A stretch of DNA of 64,000 nucleotides, taken from NCBI RefSeq assembly GCF_011043555.1, contig NZ_JAAKGS010000007.1:216283-280282 (forward strand). Direction: 5' to 3'. The DNA is from Sphingobacterium sp. SGR-19. Lineage in GTDB: Bacteria; Bacteroidota; Bacteroidia; Sphingobacteriales; Sphingobacteriaceae. Shown here in pieces: positions 21,871-30,349 of the stretch (the stretch's first letter is position 1; every line of letters starts with the position of its first letter). A program made the translations under genes and the position numbers. The notes beneath the pieces are model-generated. The model was not told where the DNA came from and ran no database searches. It saw nothing but the letters and a program-made list of their open reading frames with translations.

Positions 21871-22852
21871 TTCCATCTCCAAAATCACCCTTCACAAATA
21901 GCTTATGATAACCAGCGCCTGTCGCGGTATCGATCACCTCTTGTGGTGTCATGTTATTAACTAAAGCATGTATATATCCTGCCATAAATGCATCTCCACT
22001 TCCGATGCGATCTATGACTTTGAAAGTTTCCATAACGTCAGAACTAACGTGTTCTGTAGGCGTATGGTATGTCCCATAAAATAAGTTATGATTCGGGCTA
22101 TCCATGAAGCGAAAAGTATAGGCTATATGTTTGCACTTCGGATATTTCTGAAAAATTTCATTAGCGGATTCTTCTGCGGCGGTGAGATATGTTTCGCGTG
22201 GTGTATTTCTGTCAAACGATTCATCAACAGCTGTACCTAGCATTTTATTTGCCGCCCAGATATTACCCATAATGACATCGCAGTGAGCAGCCAGTTGCGG
22301 CATAATAGCTATGGGTTCTTTATCATATTGCCACAAGCGGTTCCTGTAATTCAAGTCTACCGAAATGGTAATGTTTCTATCAGAAGCTTCCTGAAGTAAA
22401 TCCGCTGTGAGGTCGGCCATCTCTTGATTAAGTGCAGGTGTAAGGGCTGTCCAATGAAGCCAGGAAATGCCTTCAAACAACTTGTCTATATCAATATCTT
22501 CGATGGTTAACTGACTAAAGCTGGAATACTTTCGGTCATAAATAACTTCACCTTTAGAAAGACCGTTCGCGGACATCAAGATATATGTGCCGAGACGATC
22601 GCCTGTGTGAAGCACTTTATCGGTATGCACTCCCAAATCATTGAGAATCTCTAAAATTTCATCTGATAAAGAATTTTGTGGTAACGCACTACAATAGGCT
22701 ACTTTATCTCCCATTTGTGCCAGCGATGCTGCTACATTGGCTTCTGAGCCTCCGGGAAAAATCTCTAACCGATTGTTGGTTTTGTCGAAGAACGTATTTC
22801 CGAGACTTTGCTGTCGAATCAATATCTCGCCAAAGGATAATATAAGGTTCAT
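21857..22852 (-). CDS. kdgK: PfkB-family sugar kinase, probably 2-keto-3-deoxygluconate kinase
   Basis: This 331-residue ribokinase-fold enzyme has the substrate motif FPGGSEANVAASLAQMG (about 31-47) and the ATP/anion-hole signature IGSGDAFMAGYIHAL near the C-terminus. KDG kinase is favoured over other PfkB sugars because of the N-terminal SFGEILIRQ, the SVDLNYRNRLW segment and the context. The window also carries an SDR and UxuA that make KDG from fructuronate, and the same 11-base element lies upstream of this gene and of that operon. It would convert KDG plus ATP to KDPG. The stop codon is inside the rpoC terminator. The exact sugar is not proven by sequence. Confidence 0.8.
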   Translation of the reverse strand: MNLILSFGEILIRQQSLGNTFFDKTNNRLEIFPGGSEANVAASLAQMGDKVAYCSALPQNSLSDEILEILNDLGVHTDKVLHTGDRLGTYILMSANGLSKGEVIYDRKYSSFSQLTIEDIDIDKLFEGISWLHWTALTPALNQEMADLTADLLQEASDRNITISVDLNYRNRLWQYDKEPIAIMPQLAAHCDVIMGNIWAANKMLGTAVDESFDRNTPRETYLTAAEESANEIFQKYPKCKHIAYTFRFMDSPNHNLFYGTYHTPTEHVSSDVMETFKVIDRIGSGDAFMAGYIHALVNNMTPQEVIDTATGAGYHKLFVKGDFGDGKIKQ

Positions 22853-22912
22853 GAATAATTTATTTTGGAGGTTAAATTAGCGTTATTTTTTTAAACTTTA
22901 TAGTATTGTCTA

Positions 22913-22935
22913 CGAAATCGTTGCCATTTCGTACC
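22913..22935. promoter_or_regulatory. Candidate LacI-type operator upstream of kdgK
   Basis: TACGAAAT (22913-22920) and ATTTCGTA (22928-22935) form a perfect inverted repeat with a 7-base spacer. The left part also holds ACGAAATCGTT (22914-22924), identical to 32239-32249 before the SDR-uxuA operon. The site lies in the divergent gap between kdgK and the ECF sigma gene, so it could affect both. Confidence 0.6.
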
Positions 22936-23012
22936 TTATCCAATCGCTATATACCAGTCAAAATTCATAATTTCATAACATAGTTTATGGCTGAAGCTCA
23001 AAGGCTTTTAAA

Positions 23013-23020
23013 TACTTTTG
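23013..23020 (+). promoter_or_regulatory. Candidate promoter of the ECF sigma gene
   Basis: TACTTTTG fits the -7 consensus TAnnTTTG. It overlaps the most upstream possible start (23018) and therefore favours the ATG at 23069 or 23072. No clear -33 TTTG was seen. Confidence 0.5.
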
Positions 23021-23068
23021 TGGCTATTGTTGGATTTTGTACATTTGTTCGGTACACCTAATAATTTT

Positions 23069-23674
23069 ATGATGTGTTCAAAACTGTCTGATGAGAAACT
23101 AGCCAGAGCCCTAACCGACGGATCTGTGGACGCTTTTCGTTTGTTATATGATCGATACAACAGATCGGTCTATGCCAATATTCAGAAGATAGTAAGACAG
23201 TCTGAGTACGCCGAAGATATTCTGCAGGAGGTGTTTGTTGCTTTGTGGGAACATCGATCCAAAATTAAATATAATCAATCAGTAGGTGGCTGGTTATTTG
23301 TCGTGAGCTTTAACAAAGCCACGACTTTCTTGAAAAAGAAGCTGAAGGAATCGCTTGATTATATAGAAGAGTATACTGATTATGAACATATCTTACCTGA
23401 AGAGACCATCAATGAAGATGAATACCTTTCTCAGTGGATGATTGTTGAGGAAGCAGTTAATGCACTTCCCGCCCGAAAAAAGGAGGTGTTCAAACTTTGT
23501 CGTTTTGAAGGAAAGGCAAAAGAGGAAGTTGCATCTATGATGGGAATATCTACTCTCTCTGTGAAAGATTATCTCAAACAATCGAACCGTGCCATTAAAG
23601 ATTATATCACACTCAAATACCCACATCTTTATACAGTGATTGTCATTACAGACGCTTTTTCAGATAATTTTTAA
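23069..23674 (+). CDS. ECF-type RNA polymerase sigma factor
   Basis: About 201 residues from the chosen start, MMCSKLSDEKLARAL. Sigma region 2 is seen in DAFRLLYDRYNRSVYANIQK and YAEDILQEVFVALWEHR. Region 4 is seen in ALPARKKEVFKLCRFEGKAK, followed by a helix-turn-helix (VASMMGISTLSVKDYLKQSN). It should direct RNA polymerase to promoters of the SusCD locus downstream, under control of the FecR-like anti-sigma factor that starts 132 bases after its stop. This sigma/FecR/SusCD arrangement is common in Bacteroidota nutrient loci. A start at 23018 is open but overlaps a -7 box. Confidence 0.92.
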   Translation: MMCSKLSDEKLARALTDGSVDAFRLLYDRYNRSVYANIQKIVRQSEYAEDILQEVFVALWEHRSKIKYNQSVGGWLFVVSFNKATTFLKKKLKESLDYIEEYTDYEHILPEETINEDEYLSQWMIVEEAVNALPARKKEVFKLCRFEGKAKEEVASMMGISTLSVKDYLKQSNRAIKDYITLKYPHLYTVIVITDAFSDNF

Positions 23675-23806
23675 TTTTCTTCCTGAAAAACCATCCCCTT
23701 TTTTTTGAATTGGAGTATTTATTAATAGAGAGCCGAATGTACCTCGCTCCTTAATGCCGAAATACATCCCGTAAACCGGAAAATGTGTATTTAAAAATAG
23801 TTATCC

Positions 23807-24883
23807 ATGGATAGAATAACATATTTGATCGAGAAATTCTGGCAGGGAAAAGCCACCCTCAAGGAGAGGCGGGAGATCCTTCGGTATCTCGAACAGCATA
23901 ATCCGGAATGGAAACGCCGTATGGAGCAAGCATTTATGGCGGAGGAGCCATTTGAGAATGGCTTGGAACCTGAACGTGCAGCGCAGATTTTCACCCAAAT
24001 ACAATCAGTTGCGGGTATAGATGAGAAGACATCACTTTCGGTTATACAGCGTATCCGACCTCTTATCCAGATTTTAGCGGCAGCAGTAGTATTACTGATA
24101 TTTAGTTGGGGTGTATTCATTTATCTAAAGAATAAAGAAACTGCATATAATGTAGTCTCTACGCCTGTTCCAGTACAAGATACGATTGTACATAAAAACT
24201 TAAACCAAGAAGATCTTATTGTGCTTTTGGAAGATGGTTCCAAAGTATCGCTAACATCGGGAAGTTCTATCACTTATATATCTTATTTTGATGTAGATAA
24301 ACGTGAAATCTTTTTGGCGGGGAAAGCTACGTTTGACGTCGTGAGAGATACATTGAGACCATTTACAGTCTGGGCGAAGGGTTATTCAACGACGGCCTTG
24401 GGGACCACTTTTTCTGTTAGTGCTTATGATACAGATGTGTTTAAGGTGAACCTGATTTCGGGTAAAGTGGTCGTACGTTCTTCGCCAAAAAGCTCGGTGT
24501 CTCTTTCGGACGTTTATCTCGAACCGGGCGAGGAACTTCGTGTTAATTCGTCTAACGGACTTTGGGCAGTTTCTGAAGCGTTACCACCGATACCGGTTGT
24601 TAAAAAGAGCGTACGGCCGGTACAGAAAGAGAAGGTAGAGGAAGATGTTAAAAATGATCTGCTAGTGTTTGATAAGACTTCTCTGGATGAAGTATTTCGT
24701 CGTATTGCGCGAAAATATGATGTGCATATAGACCTATCCCGTGTTGAGGTAAGTCAGTTATCATTTACAGGGAATTTTCAGCCTACAGATTCCCTAAATC
24801 TTGTGATAGGTGTTATATGCAATATGAACGATTTAATTTATCATGAAGAAGGAGATAAGATTCGGATAGAGAGAAATAACTAA
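23807..24883 (+). CDS. FecR-type anti-sigma factor
   Basis: The 358-residue protein has a cytoplasmic N-terminal part (1-80) that would hold the ECF sigma factor, one transmembrane helix (about 86-107, IQILAAAVVLLIFSWGVFIY), a periplasmic FecR domain (about 135-240, EDGSKVSLTSGSSITY, AKGYSTTALGTTFSVSAY) and a C-terminal DUF4974 domain (about 280-358, FDKTSLDEVFRRIARKYDVH). It would relay substrate loading of the outer-membrane SusC-like transporter to the sigma factor. The SusC gene follows after 95 bases. Family and order make this assignment firm; the inducing substrate is unknown. Confidence 0.93.
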   Translation: MDRITYLIEKFWQGKATLKERREILRYLEQHNPEWKRRMEQAFMAEEPFENGLEPERAAQIFTQIQSVAGIDEKTSLSVIQRIRPLIQILAAAVVLLIFSWGVFIYLKNKETAYNVVSTPVPVQDTIVHKNLNQEDLIVLLEDGSKVSLTSGSSITYISYFDVDKREIFLAGKATFDVVRDTLRPFTVWAKGYSTTALGTTFSVSAYDTDVFKVNLISGKVVVRSSPKSSVSLSDVYLEPGEELRVNSSNGLWAVSEALPPIPVVKKSVRPVQKEKVEEDVKNDLLVFDKTSLDEVFRRIARKYDVHIDLSRVEVSQLSFTGNFQPTDSLNLVIGVICNMNDLIYHEEGDKIRIERNN

Positions 24884-24978
24884 CAAATGACGATATGAAT
24901 AAAAAATGTGAATCGGCTCTAAAGGGTCGGAAGGAACCGTTTTGTCCAATTTTTAATGTTTAAAATGAAATAGGTGTT

Positions 24979-27900
24979 ATGAAGCAAAAGAACAAATTAT
25001 TATGTATGATGACACAATACTTAATCATACTATTATTAATGGTGCCTTTAATCTCTTCCGCTCAAGAGTCTGCTGTAATTCGAGGTACGGTAATGGACAG
25101 TAGTGGACAGCCCTTGGCGGGCGTTACAGTAGAAGCAGTGGATGGCGTTCAGAACCGACGGTTTCAGGCTTCAACGAACGATAAGGGTTTTTTTTCCTTG
25201 ACGGGCCTAACTGCTGGGAAATCCTATGACGTGACGTTTAATAGGCTTGGATATGAACGATATGTGGAACGTAGTTTTTTGGTTCGAGGGGGCGATAATA
25301 ATTCCTTGCTTGTTCGGATGTCAGAAGCCATTGAGAAAGTAGATGAGGTTGTTGTTGTAGGGTATGGAACCCAGCGAAGAGCACTTGTAACCAGTGCAAT
25401 CAGTAAAATGAATGTTGACGAATCGACCTTACGTCCGGTGAGTAGTCCAGCTCAATTGTTGGATGGACGAATCGCCGGGGTTTCTACGGCAACAGGATCG
25501 GGAAACTTGGGAAGCGGAGAGCGCGTCAGTATACGGGGAATATCCTCGCTGAGTGCAAGTAATGAACCGCTATATGTCATTGATGGAGTGCCGATTACCA
25601 ATACGAATAGTAATCTGTATGATTTTGGTGAATCTATGAGCTCGTTGGCTACGTTGAATATAGCCGATATTGAGTCGATTGAGATATTGAAGGATGCTGC
25701 TTCGGCCGCCATCTATGGCTCCAGGGCGACAAACGGGGTTGTGGTGATTACGACCCGTTCAGGAAAGGAGGGACGTGCGGATATACGTCTTAATGTGAAT
25801 GGCGGTATGACACAATTCCCCTATTTGAATAAGATTAAAATGGCGGATTCCGAACTGTACGTCAAAAGTATGAATGAAGGGATTGCGAATTACAATGAAC
25901 AGTATGGATTGCAAATAGGAGACTCCGGATACAAATTACCTATTTCTAATCCCTTTGGTAACCTACCTGACACGGATTGGATGGATGTCATTACGCAAAC
26001 GGGTTCTTTTTTTACAGTAGATGCAGCTGTTTCGGGCGGAACACAGAAGATGAAAAACTACTTCGCCGCAGCTTATACGACACAGGAGGGAGTCATCAAG
26101 ACCAACTCCATGGATAAAATCAACCTGCGAGGGAAGATGAGTTATGAAGTAGCACCTTGGTTGGAAATTGGAACGAACAATTCAGCGAATTATGTACGGA
26201 ATAATCAAATTCCCGGAGCTTCTCTTGGAACTACTATTATAGGTCGATCTATACAGCAACGTCCGTTTGATAGACCTTATAAGCCAAATGGCGATTATTA
26301 CGTTGGCGGTACAAATGAACTGGTGTATCACAATCCGATGCAGATCCTCAATGAGCAAACGGTGTATATAGAAGATTTACGCTATTTAGGAAATTTCTAT
26401 ACTACATTGAAATGGAAAGATAAGCTATCTTGGAAATCATCGTTTAATGCGGATGTTACGCAGACCTACGACCATACGTATTATAATGAAAACCATCCGT
26501 ATGGTGTAGGCGTGGGAAGATTGTTGGACCGTAACAGATTGATTCGAAACTATTTGTTTGAGAATGTATTGACTTACAATGATAAGTTTGGCGATTTTTC
26601 GCTGAATGCTATTGCCGGGCATTCTTTCCAAAAGATTGATACCCGCACCACCTATATTGATGCTAGAGGATTTCCTTCTCCGTCTTTCGTCGTAGCGAGT
26701 GCCGCTGCAGAGACGATATCTTCTTCCGGACGTGGTATTTATACCCTGGAATCCTATTTTGGTCGAGCGACGCTTTCGTACTTAGATCGTTATATCTTGA
26801 CAGGTACCCTGCGAACCGACGGGTCTTCTCGCTTTCATCGGGACAATCGCTGGGGTTGGTTTCCGTCGATATCTGCGGGATGGAATATTTCGGAAGAGGA
26901 TTTTATGCAGGGAAGTGGTACAGATCTTAAATTTAGGATGAGTTATGGTCGTACCGGCAATCAAGACGGCTTAGGTAGTTATGTTTACCAAGCGTTGATG
27001 CAAGGTGGATATAACTATCTTGGCAATAGCGGTATTGCCGTTAATACTTTTGGAAACGAAACATTGACATGGGAGAAGGCCGGGCAATACGATGTCGGGT
27101 TTGATCTCGGACTGTTGAACGGGAAAGTGAACGTTATGGTCGATTGGTATCAAAAGAATACCACCGATTTGATCTATTCTATGCCGGTGCATGCAACGAC
27201 AGGTGTCACTTCTATTACCTCTAATATTGGTTCGATGCGAAATCGCGGTGCTGAGTTCACACTTAATACGCATTTTAATTTCGGACAGTTCCAATGGTTG
27301 TCCCAATTTAATATTGCGACGAACAAGAATAAAATTACCTCCCTTATTGGCGATGATGCACCGATCAGTATTGGTGGAAACAGAGCGTTGCAAGTTGGTC
27401 AGGAAATTGGTGCGTATTACCTGTTCAAAATGGAAGGAATCTATCAATATGATGGAGAGGTTCCAAAGTCACAATACGATATTGGCATACGTGCCGGCGA
27501 TGTCAAGTGGCAGGATTTGGATGGCAATGGTATTATCAATGACAACGACCGGGTGGTCATGGGTTCGTCTAATCCAGATTTCTCTGGTGGATGGAATAAT
27601 ACCTTCCGGTATAAAGGATTTTCCTTAGATGTCTTCTTGTCGTATGTCTATGGGAACGATGTCTTTGCACAATGGCAGGGCGAAGTAGCACGATTAGGGC
27701 ATAATAGTGCAATTACGGCGGAACATGCTGAAAACCGATGGACTGGTCCGGGTTCCACGAACAAATATCCACGCGCGTTGAATGGCGACATTAATAATAC
27801 ACGTAACTCCGACCGTTGGTTGGAAGATGGGTCTTTTATACGGTTGAGAACGCTTATGTTAAGCTATAATTTTCCAACACCTACATTGAACAAATATCAC

Positions 27901-28071
27901 ATCAAAGGCTTGCGGACTTTCCTCCAAGCAGACAATCTGTTCCTGATTAGCAATTATCCGGGATGGGATCCACAGGTTAGCAACAATATGGATCCACGTT
28001 TCTTTAGTGTAGATACGTTTAATGTACCCCAACCTCGAACATTTACGGTGGGACTCAATGCAAACTTTTAA
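24979..28071 (+). CDS. SusC/RagA-like TonB-dependent outer-membrane transporter (locus 1)
   Basis: This 1030-residue protein has a signal peptide (about 1-29, ending ISSAQ) and a carboxypeptidase-regulatory-like domain (about 33-112, IRGTVMDSSGQPLAGVTVEA). The TonB-box/plug start EVVVVGYGTQRR is followed by the plug (IRGISSLSASNEPLYVIDG, EILKDAASAAIYGSRATNG) and a large barrel ending in NANF. It would import oligomers bound by the SusD protein whose gene starts 2 bases after its stop. No STN secretin-like domain is seen between the signal peptide and the regulatory-like domain. That is unusual when a sigma/FecR pair controls the locus, because this domain normally contacts FecR. Confidence 0.95.
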   Translation: MKQKNKLLCMMTQYLIILLLMVPLISSAQESAVIRGTVMDSSGQPLAGVTVEAVDGVQNRRFQASTNDKGFFSLTGLTAGKSYDVTFNRLGYERYVERSFLVRGGDNNSLLVRMSEAIEKVDEVVVVGYGTQRRALVTSAISKMNVDESTLRPVSSPAQLLDGRIAGVSTATGSGNLGSGERVSIRGISSLSASNEPLYVIDGVPITNTNSNLYDFGESMSSLATLNIADIESIEILKDAASAAIYGSRATNGVVVITTRSGKEGRADIRLNVNGGMTQFPYLNKIKMADSELYVKSMNEGIANYNEQYGLQIGDSGYKLPISNPFGNLPDTDWMDVITQTGSFFTVDAAVSGGTQKMKNYFAAAYTTQEGVIKTNSMDKINLRGKMSYEVAPWLEIGTNNSANYVRNNQIPGASLGTTIIGRSIQQRPFDRPYKPNGDYYVGGTNELVYHNPMQILNEQTVYIEDLRYLGNFYTTLKWKDKLSWKSSFNADVTQTYDHTYYNENHPYGVGVGRLLDRNRLIRNYLFENVLTYNDKFGDFSLNAIAGHSFQKIDTRTTYIDARGFPSPSFVVASAAAETISSSGRGIYTLESYFGRATLSYLDRYILTGTLRTDGSSRFHRDNRWGWFPSISAGWNISEEDFMQGSGTDLKFRMSYGRTGNQDGLGSYVYQALMQGGYNYLGNSGIAVNTFGNETLTWEKAGQYDVGFDLGLLNGKVNVMVDWYQKNTTDLIYSMPVHATTGVTSITSNIGSMRNRGAEFTLNTHFNFGQFQWLSQFNIATNKNKITSLIGDDAPISIGGNRALQVGQEIGAYYLFKMEGIYQYDGEVPKSQYDIGIRAGDVKWQDLDGNGIINDNDRVVMGSSNPDFSGGWNNTFRYKGFSLDVFLSYVYGNDVFAQWQGEVARLGHNSAITAEHAENRWTGPGSTNKYPRALNGDINNTRNSDRWLEDGSFIRLRTLMLSYNFPTPTLNKYHIKGLRTFLQADNLFLISNYPGWDPQVSNNMDPRFFSVDTFNVPQPRTFTVGLNANF

Positions 28072-28073
28072 AG

Positions 28074-29348
28074 ATGAAAGTGATGAAGAAATATATCATA
28101 GCCATGATGGCAATAGTACTATTTGGATCTTGTGCTGATCAATTAGAGCAGTTTTCGTTCTCGGCGATTTCGCCGGATGCGATAGATATACGGGATGTCC
28201 CGGCTGTACGGAATGGTATGTACAATAGTGTGCAAAATGACCCGACCGTTCGCTCATTTATCCTGTTTGATATGCTGGGTGGAACGATACAGACCAATTC
28301 GGGTACTTCAAGAGATTTGATCAACGCTACATTGAGTCCTTTGAACGCTACTGTGGGGGCAAGCTGGAACGGTTACTTTAGCGCGCTGTATCAAGTGAAT
28401 AATATGCTTGCAGTGGCAGAGCGTTTTCCAGAAGCGGAATTGGCATCCTTATCTAAAGGAGAGGCTCATTATTTTCGAGCATATATTTATTTTTGCTTGG
28501 CAACCCGGTGGGGTGATGTACCGATCTTACGCAACAATACGATGGAGCGCGTACACCGGGATCCTATAGCGGACGTCTGGGCGTTTATCGAAGAAGAATT
28601 AGATGCATCGGCGGCGTTGTTGGGCAACGCTTCAAGTTACTACTATGTCTCCCGTGGCGCCGCAATTGCCCTAAAAGCACGGGTCATGCTTAGCCAAGGG
28701 AAAATGGCCCAAGCGGCTAGCTTGGCTGAAAGCTTAATTACAGGTGGAGCCTACCGGTTGGATACCTTTGAGCGGATTTTCCGCGACGCGAGCGATACGG
28801 AAACGATTTTTGCGTTCGCGAATCGTACAGAAGAATCAAGCATCAATATTAGTGATCTATTTTATACCTACGGACACCCGAATAGAGGACAGGGGGCTTA
28901 TAAACCCACACCGGAAACTATCGCCTTGTTTGCTGATGAAGATAAGAGAAAAGCGATTTCATTGATCAATATAGCCGGGACGGAATGCATTAATAAATAC
29001 CCCAGTGGACAAACTGGTCGTGACCCTTTTATTGTTTCCCGGATAGCCGAGATGTACCTCATTAGTGCAGAAGCACAAGGAAGATCGTTAGGAGTTGAAC
29101 GGCTGAATGAGCTGCGTCGATTCAGAGGTTTAGCGGATATCTTTCCAGCTAATGATGCCGACTACCTGACGGCGATATTAAGCGAGAGAAAACGTGAGTT
29201 GTTGGGGGAAAACTTTATGTATCACGATCTGGTAAGAACAGAACGGGCGAAGGAGGAATTGCAGTTACTCGATCATCAGCACGTGTTGCCTATTCCCGGT
29301 AGAGAGTTACAGCTCAACCCTAATCTTGTGCCGAATCCAGGTTATTAA
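28074..29348 (+). CDS. SusD/RagB-like surface lipoprotein (locus 1)
   Basis: The 424-residue product has a lipoprotein signal ending VLFGSC (Cys about 20). It shows the SusD helical fold: early helices with VPAVRNGMYNSVQND, the TPR-like FRAYIYFCLATRWGDVPIL, YYYVSRGAAIALKARVMLSQ, and the C-terminal ISERKRELLGENFMYHDLVR with LPIPGRELQLNPNLVPNPGY. It is shorter than most SusD proteins (500-600 residues). It would bind the oligosaccharide or other polymer fragment at the cell surface for the SusC channel. It starts 2 bases after the SusC stop. Confidence 0.93.
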   Translation: MKVMKKYIIAMMAIVLFGSCADQLEQFSFSAISPDAIDIRDVPAVRNGMYNSVQNDPTVRSFILFDMLGGTIQTNSGTSRDLINATLSPLNATVGASWNGYFSALYQVNNMLAVAERFPEAELASLSKGEAHYFRAYIYFCLATRWGDVPILRNNTMERVHRDPIADVWAFIEEELDASAALLGNASSYYYVSRGAAIALKARVMLSQGKMAQAASLAESLITGGAYRLDTFERIFRDASDTETIFAFANRTEESSINISDLFYTYGHPNRGQGAYKPTPETIALFADEDKRKAISLINIAGTECINKYPSGQTGRDPFIVSRIAEMYLISAEAQGRSLGVERLNELRRFRGLADIFPANDADYLTAILSERKRELLGENFMYHDLVRTERAKEELQLLDHQHVLPIPGRELQLNPNLVPNPGY

Positions 29349-29389
29349 TATGTATAATTTTGATTGGAAAGCCAATAAAATATAAGCAA

Positions 29390-30328
29390 ATGAATAAGTT
29401 AAAAAATATATGCTGGATGATGATAGCGTTGTCGTTTGTCGTCTTCCAATATGGTTGTGATAAGAAAGAATATCATTTCGAATACAAGGCAGAACCTAAA
29501 ACGGAAATCGGTAGAAAACTGGTGGAAGGAACGGACCTTTTTGCCCAGATATTTGCAGATACCTTGTATACGGTAACGGACGGTGTTATCGCAAGCGAAA
29601 TAGAATATCTATCGCAGAAAGGATTGGCCATGAAGATGTTTATTTTTGAAGTTGATCTTAGCCATCCGGATATCGAAATCGTTGCTTCTTCCCCAAATGA
29701 TGCGAATACTTTTGGAATGCAACGCATGACAGTACAGGCAACGCATGCAGACTCCGAAGCTAAACGGGTATGGGCAGGGATTAATGGAGATTTTTACAAT
29801 ATGGATAACGGTACACCACGGGGGGTATTTTATAAACAGGGTGTTGCGCTCCGGACAACGTTCGATAATGGAGATAGAAGCTTTTTTGCTATTGATCAGA
29901 ATGGACAGGCATTTGTGGCTACCCGAGATGAATACCCTGACATCGCCGCCACTGGGATAATCAAAGAGGCTGTGGGCGGTAGTGTAACGCTGGTGCGCGA
30001 TGGCGCTGTGCTCACGCATACAGATAGTACGGTGGAGCCGCGTACTTGTATCGGCGTTTCAGCGGATGGCAAACGCGTGTTCATCATGGCGGTTGATGGT
30101 AGGAACTTTTGGTATTCCAATGGAATGTTGTTTGAAGAGTTGGGGCATTGTCTGAAAGCACTGGGAGCGGAAAACGGTATTAATCTTGATGGGGGAGGTT
30201 CTACCACATTCTTCGTCCGCAATACCCCCGATTTTTCGGTAGATCGTTTTGAAATACGCAACTGGCCGACAGATAATGGTGGTCAGGAGCGTTCAGTTGC
30301 GAACGGGTTATTGATTATTTCTGAGTAA
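29390..30328 (+). CDS. Phosphodiester glycosidase (NAGPA-domain) family lipoprotein
   Basis: About 312 residues from the start MNKLKN. A lipoprotein signal ends FVVFQYGC, so it should sit on an envelope membrane. The PF09992 phosphodiester glycosidase domain is recognised from WAGINGDFYNMDNGTPRGVF, the RTCIGVSADGKRVFIMAVDG segment and the signature GINLDGGGSTTFFV near the C-terminus. The family includes the enzyme that uncovers mannose-6-phosphate by removing N-acetylglucosamine from a phosphodiester. Bacterial members act on sugar phosphodiesters that are mostly undefined. Its place directly after SusD suggests that the imported ligand of this locus carries a phosphodiester-linked sugar, which is inference. 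A start at 29360 is also open but would delay the signal peptide. Confidence 0.85.
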   Translation: MNKLKNICWMMIALSFVVFQYGCDKKEYHFEYKAEPKTEIGRKLVEGTDLFAQIFADTLYTVTDGVIASEIEYLSQKGLAMKMFIFEVDLSHPDIEIVASSPNDANTFGMQRMTVQATHADSEAKRVWAGINGDFYNMDNGTPRGVFYKQGVALRTTFDNGDRSFFAIDQNGQAFVATRDEYPDIAATGIIKEAVGGSVTLVRDGAVLTHTDSTVEPRTCIGVSADGKRVFIMAVDGRNFWYSNGMLFEELGHCLKALGAENGINLDGGGSTTFFVRNTPDFSVDRFEIRNWPTDNGGQERSVANGLLIISE

Positions 30329-30349
30329 GGAAATTTTAAAGAAAATGAT

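Noticed and set aside
23018..23068. N-terminal extension of the ECF sigma factor (MWLLLDFVHLFGTPNNF)
   Set aside because: The upstream start lies inside a TACTTTTG promoter box and the extra residues are not sigma-like.
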